From NCBI GenBank assembly GCA_021730105.1, contig CP072538.1:248001-312000 (forward strand): 64,000 bases of DNA. The letters run 5' to 3'. The notes under the pieces were generated by a model, which had not been told where the DNA came from, ran no database searches, and saw only the letters and a list, made by a program, of their open reading frames with translations. This document shows, one piece after another, positions 1 to 10,949 of this stretch. Numbering within the stretch: the first letter of the stretch is position 1; each line of letters opens with the position of its first letter. Position numbers and translations under genes: made by a program. The stretch is from Candidatus Ruthia sp. Plio_17_S18 (GTDB lineage Bacteria > Pseudomonadota > Gammaproteobacteria > PS1 > Pseudothioglobaceae).

Positions 1-1
1 T

Positions 2-1111
2 CCATCTAAGCATTTTGATTTTTTTATGCTGAATGATGATAGTATTAATGCTTTTGCAGGTCCATATGGTTATATTGGTGTGCATACTGGCATGTTGCTC
101 AGTTCTGACTCTGAAGCTGAACTTGCAGGCGTTCTTTCTCATGAAATATCGCATGTTACTCAAAACCATCTGGTTCGTTTTAGTGAGAAAACAGGCAAAC
201 AAACTTATATAATGCTGGCCAGTATGTTAGCTGCAGTATTGGCGAATAATTCCACCATTGCAGTTTCTGGCGTTGCAGCAATTGCGCAACAAAGTATTAA
301 TTTCACCCGTGCACATGAATGGGAGGCGGATCGGATAGGGACTAAAATGCTATTAAAATCTGGCTTTAACCCCAAAGGCATGACGGACTTTTTAAAAAAA
401 CTTAAAGATAATCCAGGTGCAAATGAATTTTTACGCACTCATCCGTTTAGTATCAATAGAATTTCTGATTCTATACAGCGCTCTGCTAGAGAGCATGGTG
501 ATTATCGAGTTGATTCATTTGAGTATTTAACCATTAAGGCTAAGTTGTATTACCATCAACATAAGCGCATTAAATTGGAAACAAACAAAGCGCTCAATTT
601 GTATATGTATGCTTACGATGCTTTAGATAGCCAAAAGTATCGACAAGCTAAAACTCACATTAATCAACTTTTGAAGTTGAATCATGACAACCCAACTTAT
701 ATTCTTGCAGGTAAAATTTATTCAAAACTTGCGAAAATAGATAAGGCACAAGCATATTTCTCCAAAGTGAATGACAGCGAAACTAGCGTATATTATGCAG
801 CTAAAGCCTATACAGATAACAATAAAATCAATAAGGGTGTTAGTATATTAAGACGTTATTTAAAACTTAATGTGGGCACTTATCGTTCTCACAAGCTTCT
901 TTCATCCTTATATGTAAGTGCTGGTAAGTTAGATCGCGCACATATGCACAACGCCAAGGCATTGGTATTGCAAGGTAAGTTAAGTGAAAGTGTTACTCGT
1001 TACCAGCGAGCAAAATCTATCACTCAGTCGCGAGATTTATTTGATGTCTTAACAGTCAGAATTGAGCGCTTAGAGCAGCTGATAGATTTGTACCAGAATT
1101 TACCCAATTAG
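2..1111 (+). CDS. bepA: BepA/YfgC-like periplasmic M48 metalloprotease, 5'-truncated by window edge
   Basis: The reading frame is open to the left edge, so the gene starts upstream; about 369 residues are visible against roughly 490 in E. coli BepA. Counting from the Met at 26, the zinc-protease HEISH motif is at residues 39-43 and the third-ligand ExxAD motif at 98-102. A TPR-like alpha-helical C-terminal half follows. Proteins of this family act in the periplasm as chaperone-proteases in outer-membrane protein (BAM/LptD) quality control. The gene converges with rpiA and their 3' ends overlap by 4 bp. The zinc site is intact, so it is probably functional. The missing N-terminus should hold the signal peptide. 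Confidence 0.85.
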   Translation, partial: PSKHFDFFMLNDDSINAFAGPYGYIGVHTGMLLSSDSEAELAGVLSHEISHVTQNHLVRFSEKTGKQTYIMLASMLAAVLANNSTIAVSGVAAIAQQSINFTRAHEWEADRIGTKMLLKSGFNPKGMTDFLKKLKDNPGANEFLRTHPFSINRISDSIQRSAREHGDYRVDSFEYLTIKAKLYYHQHKRIKLETNKALNLYMYAYDALDSQKYRQAKTHINQLLKLNHDNPTYILAGKIYSKLAKIDKAQAYFSKVNDSETSVYYAAKAYTDNNKINKGVSILRRYLKLNVGTYRSHKLLSSLYVSAGKLDRAHMHNAKALVLQGKLSESVTRYQRAKSITQSRDLFDVLTVRIERLEQLIDLYQNLPN

Positions 1112-1770
1112 ACAGTTACGACTTTCACGCCATTAGGTGTGCCTAATAACAAAACATCTGCGCCACGATTGGCAAAAAGCCCATTGGTTACTACGCCAGT
1201 AATGCTGTTTAGTACTGTTTCCATTGCTTTGGGGTTGTTGATTTTTAAATTTTTAATATCAAGGATTAAATTGCCATTGTCAGTGATAAAGTTTTCTCTA
1301 ACTGTAGGTGTTCCACCAATTCTTTGGCTGATTTGCTGTTTGACATAGTTAGATGCCATGGGGATAACCTCAACAGGCAGTGGAAAGTCACCCATCATTG
1401 TTACTAGCTTTGATTCATCAGCAATACAAATAAATTGATCAGCCACTGCTGCCACAATTTTTTCGCGCGTGAGCGCACCACCACCACCTTTGATAAGATG
1501 TAGACCATCGTCTGATTCATCTGCACCATCAATATAAACCGAAATAGCTTCTACCTCATTAAGGTCAAATACTTTAATACCATGACTCTCTAGTCGTTGT
1601 GCAGTTGCTTTAGAGCTTGCAACAGCGCCCTTGATGTCGTTTTTAATTTTTGCCAATGCATCAATGAAAAAATTAGCAGTAGAACCCGTGCCTACGCCTA
1701 TAATAGTATCTTTTACTACGTACTTGAGTGCGGCTTGTGCAACAGCAAATTTCATCTCGCCTTGAGTCAT
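1108..1770 (-). CDS. rpiA: Ribose-5-phosphate isomerase A
   Basis: RpiA interconverts ribose-5-phosphate and ribulose-5-phosphate in the non-oxidative pentose phosphate pathway, and in autotrophs in the regenerative part of the Calvin cycle. The protein has the conserved GVGTGSTA phosphate-binding loop, the YIDGADE segment and the [11 protein letters not shown] segment that carries catalytic residues. The end [14 protein letters not shown] is also typical. Length is about 220 aa, as in E. coli. The frame also has a Met four codons upstream (1782), but MTQGEMK aligns with the E. coli N-terminus, so 1770 is preferred. It converges on the bepA end. Confidence 0.95.
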   Translation of the reverse strand: MTQGEMKFAVAQAALKYVVKDTIIGVGTGSTANFFIDALAKIKNDIKGAVASSKATAQRLESHGIKVFDLNEVEAISVYIDGADESDDGLHLIKGGGGALTREKIVAAVADQFICIADESKLVTMMGDFPLPVEVIPMASNYVKQQISQRIGGTPTVRENFITDNGNLILDIKNLKINNPKAMETVLNSITGVVTNGLFANRGADVLLLGTPNGVKVVTV

Positions 1771-1813
1771 AATCAGTTCCATACAATCTAGATATTAGGC
1801 TAAATTATACACG

Positions 1814-2410
1814 ATGAAAAAAATCATTCTTGCCAGCAATAATCAAGGCAAAATCAAAGAGTTTAACGCCATGTTAAGCGGTATTTACCAAGTTGTATCT
1901 ATGCAAGATATGCAAATTGAAGAAGCACCAGAAATAGGGTTAACCTTTGTTGAAAATGCATTGATTAAAGCCAGAAACGCATCCATGGTATCAGGCTTGC
2001 CTGCTTTAGCAGATGATTCAGGTATTGTGGTTGATGCATTAGGTGGCAGGCCTGGTATTTATTCTGCTCGTTATGCAAATCACCATGGTGATGATAAAGC
2101 GAATACACAAAAATTGCTGGATGAAATGGCGATGGTGGCTAGTAGGGGTGCACGTAGTGCTCGTTTTTGGTGCGCAATTGTTTTTGTTAAGCATAAACAC
2201 GACCCAACACCCATTATCATTCAACGTGGTTGGGAGGGTGAAATATTGCGTGAAAAAATGGGCGATAATGGCTTTGGTTATGACACAATTTTTTATCTGC
2301 CGACCCATAACTGCACCTCTGCTGAGCTTTCATCCACAGAAAAAAACAAAATTTCTCATCGAGGCAGGGCTTTATCAGCACTACTTACAATACTAAAAAA
2401 AAATCAGTGA
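1814..2410 (+). CDS. rdgB: Non-canonical purine NTP pyrophosphatase (RdgB/HAM1)
   Basis: This house-cleaning enzyme hydrolyses dITP, dXTP and ITP to the monophosphate plus PPi, preventing incorporation of deaminated purines into DNA. The 198-residue protein opens with the family signature of a Lys-rich strand then ASNNQGKIKEF. It contains the ALADDSG motif with the metal-binding acidic pair, GIYSARYA, and the C-terminal SHRGRAL motif. Length is normal for the family. It overlaps the GTG start of hemW by a few bases, so the two are co-transcribed, an arrangement (rdgB-hemW) common in gammaproteobacteria. Confidence 0.95.
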   Translation: MKKIILASNNQGKIKEFNAMLSGIYQVVSMQDMQIEEAPEIGLTFVENALIKARNASMVSGLPALADDSGIVVDALGGRPGIYSARYANHHGDDKANTQKLLDEMAMVASRGARSARFWCAIVFVKHKHDPTPIIIQRGWEGEILREKMGDNGFGYDTIFYLPTHNCTSAELSSTEKNKISHRGRALSALLTILKKNQ

Positions 2411-3525
2411 ATTGCGCGCTAGAATTACCGCCATTGGCGTTGTATATTCATTATCCGTGGTGTGTTAAAAAGTGCCCTTATTGTGATTTCAATTCACATG
2501 AGGGCGAGCAACAAAGTGGCTATATTACGGCGTTGTTAAAAGACCTTGATGGAGATTTGGATTATGTTCAAGGTCGTTTTATCCAGTCTATTTTCTTAGG
2601 TGGTGGCACACCTAGTTTGATGAGTGAGCAGACGCTTTCTGAGTTGTTTGCTGGTTTAAATATAAGGCTTAAATTTGCAAATGATATTGAAATTACCTTA
2701 GAAACTAATCCAAGTACTTTTGAGATTGAAAAGTTCAAAGCATTTAAACGCATTGGTATTAATCGACTCTCAATTGGCGTGCAGTCTTTTAATGAACAAC
2801 ATCTCAAGTCATTGGGTCGTATTCATAATGCCAATGAAGCAATTTATGCTTGTGAGCAAGCCAAGCAAGTAGGCTGTAAGCATTTTAATATTGATATTAT
2901 GTATGGATTGGAAAACCAAACATTAGACGACTGCCTGTCTGACATCAATCAAGCTGTGAATTTAAACCCTGACCATATTTCTTTTTATCAATTAACCATT
3001 GAACCTAATACTTATTTTGCCAAATTTCCACCAGTTTTACCAAATGATGATGATATTTGGCAGATGGGTAACCAGGGTATGAATTTATTAGAGAAAAACG
3101 GTTATATTCGCTACGAAGTATCTGCTTTTGGAAAGACACCATCAAAGCACAATCTAAATTATTGGCAATTTGGTGATTATATTGGTATAGGCGCTGGCGC
3201 TCATGGCAAAATCACCTGCTCAAACAAGCCTTATTCATTTAGAACGACCAAGGCGCGCTCACCAAAGGATTATCTAAAAAATAGGCAAAAGCAAGTCAAA
3301 CCCATTGAAAATTTAAGCTTTGATTTTATGCTCAATGCGCTGAGGCTAAAGCGTGGATTTGATTTTACTCTATTTACATTAAGAACAGGGCAGTCAATAC
3401 AAACAATTGAGTATCAATTAAATAAGGCTCAAGTATTGGGACTGCTTGAATTGAGTGATGAGTACATTCAACCTAGTGAAAAGGGCTTTGATTTTCTGAA
3501 TGATTTACAAGCTATTTTTTTATGA
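2407..3525 (+). CDS. hemW: HemW-type radical SAM protein (haem chaperone)
   Basis: A 372-aa radical SAM enzyme of the HemN-like family. The N-terminal WCVKKCPYCDF segment gives the CxxxCxxC cluster for the 4Fe-4S/SAM centre, followed by a GGGTPS motif and ETNPST strand typical of HemW. Unlike true coproporphyrinogen dehydrogenase HemN, HemW lacks the N-terminal extension and is thought to bind and deliver haem to respiratory enzymes. The start is a GTG at 2407 that overlaps the rdgB stop, indicating translational coupling. Often mis-annotated as oxygen-independent coproporphyrinogen oxidase. Confidence 0.92.
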   Translation: MNCALELPPLALYIHYPWCVKKCPYCDFNSHEGEQQSGYITALLKDLDGDLDYVQGRFIQSIFLGGGTPSLMSEQTLSELFAGLNIRLKFANDIEITLETNPSTFEIEKFKAFKRIGINRLSIGVQSFNEQHLKSLGRIHNANEAIYACEQAKQVGCKHFNIDIMYGLENQTLDDCLSDINQAVNLNPDHISFYQLTIEPNTYFAKFPPVLPNDDDIWQMGNQGMNLLEKNGYIRYEVSAFGKTPSKHNLNYWQFGDYIGIGAGAHGKITCSNKPYSFRTTKARSPKDYLKNRQKQVKPIENLSFDFMLNALRLKRGFDFTLFTLRTGQSIQTIEYQLNKAQVLGLLELSDEYIQPSEKGFDFLNDLQAIFL

Positions 3526-3639
3526 TACAATTTCAATTATGAAAATTTTATTGGTATTAACATTTTTAGCAAAAAAGGGCAAACTGTTTTGGGTAAAAGC
3601 AAAGAAACCATTATTGCGCTTGCGTCTATTGAATGGCTC

Positions 3640-4448
3640 TAATGCCAGAACCTATCATTTGAGTTAATACCGTACTCATTATTGCTTGCTCATGTGCATT
3701 GGAACTGACAACGCCTATTGCTATCATGGTTGGCGTTTGCAAGGCGACAGAGCATGGAGTATTAATTCGTAATGGCGATGCCTTGCAACAAGCGGGTAAG
3801 ATAAGTGTTATTGTCATAGATAAAACAGGCACCATAACTCAAAGCCAGCCAAGCGTTACAAATATTATGACATTAGCGCATATTTCTGATCAAGAGTGTT
3901 TGAGTATTGCAGCGTCGATAGAGTAATCATCTGAGCATCCATGTTGAATATACAAAATCTCAAAAATCTGTCTGTCAAACCTTGTAAGAACTTTGATTCA
4001 ATAACAGGGCAAGGGTTAATGCAGAAATAGACAATCAAATAGTTTTGTTTGGCAATAGTCATTTAATGCATAATATAGTATTAATGAATTGCGAGAAGAA
4101 TCAGTCCTTCACTCTCAAGAGGCTAAAACGCCTGTTTATTTAGCTATTAATGGTGCAAGGCTGCTGGCTATTGAAAGTGATGATGTGTTCTTAATGCGTG
4201 GATCTTTGTCTGCTGTGGTAGATGCTATTTATATTTCTAAAATGACCACAAGGAATATTAAACAAAATTTATTTGGTGCCTTTATTTATAATGCTTTAGG
4301 CATTCCAGTGGCTGCCGGTATTTTGTATCCGCTGTTTGGCATATTGCTTAATCCAATGATTGCAGGCGCGGCAATGGCAATGTCGTCACTCACTGTGGTG
4401 AGTCATGCCAACCGATTAAGGCGCATTAAAATTGGTATTGATTCATGA
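3640..4448 (+). pseudogene. copA: Copper-type P1B ATPase remnant (copA-like)
   Basis: Several pieces of a heavy-metal P-type ATPase survive in different frames. From about 3668 a TM6 relic reads CSCALELTTP, corresponding to the metal-binding CPC motif. It is followed by the phosphorylation motif DKTGT in the open stretch 3699-3926. The sequence then breaks at stops and frameshifts (3926-4089). From 4089 to 4448 the C-terminal part is open and ends in the last two membrane helices. Within that piece AINGARLL runs directly into [13 protein letters not shown], so the segment with the GDGxNDAP loop has been deleted. The N-terminal metal-binding domains are also absent. It cannot encode an active pump. 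By family, it would have exported Cu(I). Confidence 0.85.
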
Positions 4449-4522
4449 TAATATTTTTAAATATAACAGGACTGGTATTAATTTTTGGCATTATTTGGTG
4501 GTTTTGGTTGTCAAAGAAATAA
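4445..4522 (+). pseudogene. 25-codon N-terminal membrane anchor, likely remnant of a cupredoxin-like protein
   Basis: A tiny frame whose ATG overlaps the stop of the copper ATPase relic (ATGA type). It encodes one hydrophobic helix ending WWFWLSKK and then stops. In related bacteria CopA-type ATPases are often followed by a membrane-anchored cupredoxin-fold protein whose N-terminus looks like this (hydrophobic helix ending in WWFW). The periplasmic copper-binding domain is missing here. The assignment rests on position and the short motif only. It could also be a genuine small membrane peptide. Confidence 0.4.
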
Positions 4523-4567
4523 TCAAATTAATTGTATAAGCATTAAGTAAAATAGTTCTTATAATGA

Positions 4568-6301
<1,734 letters not shown>

Positions 6302-6305
<4 letters not shown>

Positions 6306-6795
6306 TTAAAGATAACTTACAACAAGCTATTAATGCATGGCAACCACATTGTGCTGAAAATTATCTACAAGAAGCGTTGATAAAAATTAACCTCTTAAAG
6401 AGTCAAAACCTAATTTGGTATTTTATTGGCCCTATTCAGTCAAATAAAACCTTAAAAATTGCCAAAAGACTCAATGACCAGTGTTCAAAAAACTTACCCA
6501 AACTGAAGGTTCTTTTGCAGATTAATATTGATAATGAACCTACTAAATTAGGTGTATTGGTTGAACACATTGATGGACTAGTTACTCATTTTGAAATTTT
6601 AAAAAATCTCACTTTAAGGGGTTTTATGTGTATACCAAACTCTTCTAATTCAGCACAAAGTTTCACAATAATGACGAACATTATTACAACTTAGATGTTT
6701 TATCAATGGGCATGAGTCAAGATTTAGAATCAGCCATTGTTAGTGGTGCTACTTTTGTACGTATTGGTACGGATATTTTTGGCAATAGAATTTAA
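6302..6795 (+). pseudogene. yggS: Decayed YggS/PLPBP pyridoxal-phosphate homeostasis protein
   Basis: The open part (TTG start at 6302, stop near 6694) resembles the YggS family: AENYLQEA matches GENYVQE and WYFIGPIQSNK matches the family core. The leader jumps straight from about ten residues to the ENYxQE segment, so the region with the PLP-binding lysine (usual AVSKT motif) is deleted. Near 6670 a frameshift moves the C-terminal part into another frame, where LSMGMSQDLESAI and FVRIGTDIFG, both hallmark motifs, run to a stop at 6793-6795. YggS proteins buffer PLP. This copy lacks the cofactor lysine and is broken twice. Confidence 0.88.
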
Positions 6796-6863
6796 ATATA
6801 ATCATTTTTTATTTTTAAAGTAATGCTTTATGGACAATTTTAAAAAAAATAAGAATCAGAAAT

Positions 6864-7121
6864 TTAATGCTTTAGCTTTTTATAAAATTTTTCATGCACA
6901 CCAATAAGTAGTAATAAACAATAATCTTTGCTTCTATTGGTAGGCTAGTAAGTATTGTTAATTGATACAATCAAATTTATAAACAAATACACCTGACAAA
7001 TAGCCTTGTTTCTCTTGGCCTAAAAGTGGGTTTTAATAATGGCGTGAATTGCCTCATTAACCTTTTTGCGCTGATTTGTATGTAATTTTTTGTAAACCTT
7101 TTTAAAAATTGATATACTCAT
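6864..7121 (-). pseudogene. RelE/ParE-superfamily toxin remnant
   Basis: On the minus strand an ATG at 7121 opens MSISIFKKVYKKL and soon reaches a stop. The next frame continues GQEKQGYLSGVFVYKFDC, matching the 'G.L.GV.VYKF' core of RelE/ParE-type mRNA interferase toxins. A third frame ends LIGVHEKFYKKLKH, matching the usual 'GxHENFYxxLK' C-terminus. Two or three frame changes plus internal stops show it is dead. No antitoxin gene is evident beside it. The identification rests on motif order along the full length of a small toxin. Confidence 0.65.
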
Positions 7122-7215
7122 TATTTTTCCCCTAGCATTTGATTAATATTATTTAAGTAATGTGAATATTTAGTATAAAATTTATTTCATTTTTGATTAT
7201 TTGTAAGGAGAGCCA

Positions 7216-7618
7216 ATGTTGACATTGAACAAGAGATTTTTATAGTGGTATTGGTAGTAACTATTTTCACAACAGGTTGTGCTAATAGACCAAAAAGTAA
7301 TACCAAGTTGGAGAGTATCAAGAGTTGTGTTATGGATATTATGAAACAGATGTGATACTTTGGCTTAGTAAGAAAAAAGAATTTACGGTGCTAAGATATA
7401 AAGCATTTAATGAGAAGTTTAAAAAATCTACCTAACACTAAACACAAGCCATATAAGATATTTTAGAAAACTAATAGCAGTATATTTGGTTCTTATATTG
7501 GAAAACTGCTAAAGATTTAGGCTATGATTTAGATATTTATAAGAATGGTGATTACTTTGTTACACCGTATGATTTATTAAATTCTAAATATTTTGACAAA
7601 GTATTGTTTACACCATGA
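7216..7618 (+). pseudogene. Degraded lipoprotein gene of unknown function
   Basis: An ATG at 7216 follows a good ribosome site (AAGGAG). Its frame stops at once, but a neighbouring frame shows a lipoprotein signal: a hydrophobic stretch VVLVVTIFTTGC followed by ANRPKS. Further pieces occur in shifted frames: WLSKKKEFTVLRYKAFNEKF, then KDLGYDLDIYKNGDYFVTPYD ending at the TGA 7616-7618, which overlaps the next gene's ATG. I do not recognise the family. The order signal peptide, cysteine, then soluble domain suggests an envelope lipoprotein lost by several frameshifts. Confidence 0.55.
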
Positions 7619-8100
7619 CAATTAAATTATTAATTACTGGTGGCACAATTGATAAGGTTTATAACGAGCTGACTGGTCAGTTAGTATTTAAACAAACTCA
7701 TCTTATTGATATACTTAATCAGTCTAGGTCAATGGTTGATACTTTACCTGAAGTGTTGTTTTTAAAGGACAGTTTGGATATGAGAGATGTTGATCGAGCA
7801 TTGATTTTGCAAAAGTGTCAGACAAGTAATATAAACCATATTTTAATTACTCATGGTACTGACACCATGGTTGAAACTGCAAAACTATTAGGTCAAGAAG
7901 TTAACAATAAAACCATTGTTTTGTTTGGCGCTATGATGCCTTACTCTATCAACAGCTCTGATGCCTTGTTTAATTTAGGTGTGGCTTTGAGTGCAGTGCA
8001 AACCAAAGAGTGTGGTGTCTATATTGCTATGAATGGGCAAGTGTTTGATTTTGACAAGGTAGAGAAAAATAAAGGGCAGGGTATTTTTACATCCGCCTAG
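7615..8100 (+). CDS. Single-domain asparaginase-like protein
   Basis: A 161-aa protein matching only the N-terminal domain of L-asparaginase. It starts with ITGGTIDK, carrying the first catalytic Thr of the GGTI motif, and later has THGTDTMVETA, which carries the second Thr and its Asp. The family's C-terminal domain is absent. Compact one-domain asparaginase-like proteins of about 160 aa occur in other gammaproteobacteria, and this one ends cleanly, so I treat it as intact rather than truncated. Activity on asparagine is not established. It overlaps the stop of the upstream lipoprotein relic by 4 bp. Confidence 0.75.
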   Translation: MTIKLLITGGTIDKVYNELTGQLVFKQTHLIDILNQSRSMVDTLPEVLFLKDSLDMRDVDRALILQKCQTSNINHILITHGTDTMVETAKLLGQEVNNKTIVLFGAMMPYSINSSDALFNLGVALSAVQTKECGVYIAMNGQVFDFDKVEKNKGQGIFTSA

Positions 8101-8361
8101 CCCTTTGAGTGAGATTGACAGATTGTATTTTGTCATATGTTCAATGGCTGCCTTTAGCTCCTAATCTGAACAAGTCATACAAGTACCTTTTGGTGGCTTG
8201 CACCTATGCCTGAGATTGACATTTTGACTAAATCTTCTATACCACGTTTAATCTTGGTGCCCAGTGTGTCAGCCTTAACACCAAACATTAGACGCGCCAG
8301 CAACGCCAATAATAATCATAAAAATAGCAATAATAGCCGCAACTGAATTTTTAAAGTACAT
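8101..8361 (-). pseudogene. Cytochrome c5-like remnant lacking the haem-binding site
   Basis: Reading the minus strand from an ATG at 8361, a signal-peptide-like start (MYFKNSVAAIIAIFM) leads into GVAGA. A frame change follows, then FGVKADTLGTKIKRGIEDLV, and then CMTCSD-stop-ELKAAIEHM. The last piece matches the C-terminal 'CxxCSDEELKAAVDYM' of the cytochrome c5 family, and the middle matches the family's 'APKxGDKxxW' region. The CxxCH haem-attachment segment expected between the signal peptide and GVAGA is missing. Two frameshifts or stops plus this deletion make it non-functional. Confidence 0.68.
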
Positions 8362-8429
8362 AGTATGTTTACTTGTTTTTAAGGTAGCTTTGTGTCAATA
8401 TCGCTAGATAACCCATTCGTAAAAATAAG

Positions 8430-8456
8430 TTATAATGCCCGAAGGGCAATATTATA
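8430..8456 (+). promoter_or_regulatory. Putative yhdP promoter -10 box with adjoining dyad
   Basis: TATAAT lies at 8430-8435, about 50 bp before the yhdP ATG. It is followed directly by the inverted repeat GCCC-GAA-GGGC within a longer imperfect dyad. No good -35 hexamer is visible. The dyad could be an operator or just a small 5'-end hairpin. Prediction by eye only. Confidence 0.4.
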
Positions 8457-8483
8457 CTGCCAAGTTAGCAACAAGTATCAAAA

Positions 8484-10949
8484 ATGATTAAAAAAACACG
8501 CTTAAGTGGTATTAAAGTATTAAAAATAAGCACTTGGGTTAGTGTTATTTTTGCGTTCATGATTGTATTGGTAGTGGGATTTTTTGTCACTTTTCCAATG
8601 TTACTAAAAGCACCAATTGAGACTCAATTATCAAGTTTAACTGGGCTTGATGTTCAGCTGTCTAAAATCACATTTGATTTTGAAAATAAAGGCATTGCTT
8701 TAAAATTGCATGATATTTCCATCACATCTGGCAAGGCTCAGCAAATGGCTATGATTAAAAACTTATCTTGGTATATTAATCTACTAAGTTTGTTTGATGA
8801 TATTTATCATCCTAGTCAAATTTATATTGACACCTTAATGCTTTATTCTAACCTTGATGACTTTAATATAAACGGCATTAAAAATATAGCCTCACTTGAT
8901 ATGTTAGAAGAACTATCGTTTTTTGAATCTTTGCATATTAATAAAACAATTATTAAAGATACAGTTGAAATTGCGCCATTAACGCTTAAAAGAGATGGGA
9001 TGCAATTTTTGTTAACAATACCTAATCAGAGTATTGGCACTAAACATCTTAACATTACAATTGCTCTATCTAGCACTAAGTCTAATCAAAATGGCTTGTT
9101 AACGTTGCCAATTACTTTAAGTGGCGATGATTTTGAGTTGTTATCAATCCTTAAACTGTATAATCAGCAAGGTGATGATTTTATCCAATTTAGTGGCCTT
9201 ATCCAGCGTATGAACGTGATTAATATTAGTGATTATTTACCTATAGCATTGATAGGTGGTGCCACTCATCAATGGATTAAGCATGTATTTCAATCAGGTG
9301 AATTGGATAATATCAATATCAATATCAAGAAAAATCTTTCAACGCAGCTACTAGCAAAGATAAAATTTGATGCACACTTAAGTAATGCCGAATTACTGTT
9401 TAATACTGATTGGCAAAGTCTTAAGCAATTAGATGCAAATATTGCAATTGATGGTAAAAAAATCACAGTTATGGTTAATCATACTACGTTAAACGACATG
9501 CCTTTGCAAGGTGTGAAAGTTCAAATGCTGGACATGGGTAAGGACAAGTTAGAGATTAGCGTCGTTGGTAAAATTAATACCAGAAGTGAAATATTAACTC
9601 AGTTTTTAAAAGATGCGCCACTGAATGATAGTGTGAATGATGTGCTTGGGCAATTTAGCTTATTTGGAAAGGTGGCAGGCAAACTAGATTTAATAATACC
9701 ACTGGATGAAACAGAGCCGGTATTGGATATTGATTTGAGCATTCAAGACAACCGTTTGACAACATTGGATGATGCCATTGTGGTTAAGAACTATGATGCA
9801 CAATTGGCATTGCATAATAATCAAATTACCTCAAAGGGTGTGGGTAATATTCGAGGCGAGTCATTTAATATTCGCATCAATTCTAACCATCAAGATAGTG
9901 GCTCAGATGCATTATTTGAAGTAGAGCTTACCAACAGTATGGATAATTTTGAGTTTTACTTGGCTAAATATTCGGAATCATGGCAAGCAAATGTTAAGTC
10001 CGATGCGTTAAAAACTGATGTAAAAATTATACTACATGAGGGCGTTTTGCCTGAGGTGAAACTGACAAACCTCCAAGTAACCGCATTAGATAAAATAAAA
10101 GGCAACTGGAATATTCAGGCAAAGGATTTTCCCAGTATGCATTTAAGTGTACAGAGTATTCAAGTGGGTGAAAGCCAACTGCCTGATTTTAAAGTCACGC
10201 TTGGATCACAGGACAAGGTGCTTAAAATCATTAATTTAGAATTTTTAGGCATAGGTGTGGGTAGTCAAAACCTTAGTTTTGATGGTGCTTGGGTTGATGG
10301 TAGAACTATACTCACTGCTAAAGCAAAAGGCAGTAAATTGAGTGAATTTCTTGATAAATTAAACATCAAAGAAAAGGTTCGTGGTGGTCAATTTGAATTT
10401 GATATACGCTTATTTTGTAATTGCGCCCCGTGGAATATGAGTTTTAAAGATACCAGTGGCTTGATTAAAATGAAAGTTAAAGAAGGTGTATTTACCAACA
10501 AAGACCCTAATATTGGTCGGGTTTTATCATTACTTAATATTAAATCCATCGCCAAGCGTTTAGAATTAAATGTCACTGATTTGGTTAGCAAAGGGTTTGC
10601 TTATGATACGATTGATGCACAAGTTTATATTCATAATTCTATGGCAACCGTTAGCCATTTTGAACTTGACTCAAGCTCAAGCACGATTAACTTAACAGGC
10701 TCAAGTGACATCGTTAAACAAACTTATCATTTGGAAGCAAAAGTATTGCCTGCGATTAGCGATGCCGTGCCGATTGCCACTTATTTGGCTGGTGGTGGAT
10801 TGGCAGGCTTGGGGGTCTGGTTGGCGGATAAGGTGCTGTTTAAAGGCAGGTTGATTAATAATATTGTTGATAAAGTTGTTGAATTTAAATATAAAATAAC
10901 AGGTCCATGGCATGAGCCTATTATTGAAAATATATCAACCATATTATGA
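8484..10949 (+). CDS. yhdP: YhdP/AsmA-like envelope protein
   Basis: An 821-residue protein with a single N-terminal membrane anchor (about residues 17-40), followed by a long beta-rich region. It ends with the AsmA-like C-terminal features (FDIRLFCNCAPW, VLPAISDAVPIATYLAGG, a hydrophobic segment, then ITGPWHEPIIE). YhdP proteins bridge the periplasm and take part in phospholipid transport to the outer membrane. Identification is supported by the overlap with tldD (yhdP-tldD is a standard gammaproteobacterial pair). It is much shorter than E. coli YhdP (about 1266 aa), so part of the repetitive groove domain is absent. The frame is uninterrupted. Confidence 0.82.
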   Translation: MIKKTRLSGIKVLKISTWVSVIFAFMIVLVVGFFVTFPMLLKAPIETQLSSLTGLDVQLSKITFDFENKGIALKLHDISITSGKAQQMAMIKNLSWYINLLSLFDDIYHPSQIYIDTLMLYSNLDDFNINGIKNIASLDMLEELSFFESLHINKTIIKDTVEIAPLTLKRDGMQFLLTIPNQSIGTKHLNITIALSSTKSNQNGLLTLPITLSGDDFELLSILKLYNQQGDDFIQFSGLIQRMNVINISDYLPIALIGGATHQWIKHVFQSGELDNININIKKNLSTQLLAKIKFDAHLSNAELLFNTDWQSLKQLDANIAIDGKKITVMVNHTTLNDMPLQGVKVQMLDMGKDKLEISVVGKINTRSEILTQFLKDAPLNDSVNDVLGQFSLFGKVAGKLDLIIPLDETEPVLDIDLSIQDNRLTTLDDAIVVKNYDAQLALHNNQITSKGVGNIRGESFNIRINSNHQDSGSDALFEVELTNSMDNFEFYLAKYSESWQANVKSDALKTDVKIILHEGVLPEVKLTNLQVTALDKIKGNWNIQAKDFPSMHLSVQSIQVGESQLPDFKVTLGSQDKVLKIINLEFLGIGVGSQNLSFDGAWVDGRTILTAKAKGSKLSEFLDKLNIKEKVRGGQFEFDIRLFCNCAPWNMSFKDTSGLIKMKVKEGVFTNKDPNIGRVLSLLNIKSIAKRLELNVTDLVSKGFAYDTIDAQVYIHNSMATVSHFELDSSSSTINLTGSSDIVKQTYHLEAKVLPAISDAVPIATYLAGGGLAGLGVWLADKVLFKGRLINNIVDKVVEFKYKITGPWHEPIIENISTIL

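Noticed and set aside
2039-2396. Two long frames overlapping rdgB on both strands
   Set aside because: They are shadows of rdgB with no family resemblance and implausible composition (many Cys/Trp/Thr runs).
7615-8100. Asparaginase gene as a truncated pseudogene
   Set aside because: It lacks the second domain, but one-domain versions of the same length exist and both catalytic threonine motifs and a clean stop are present.
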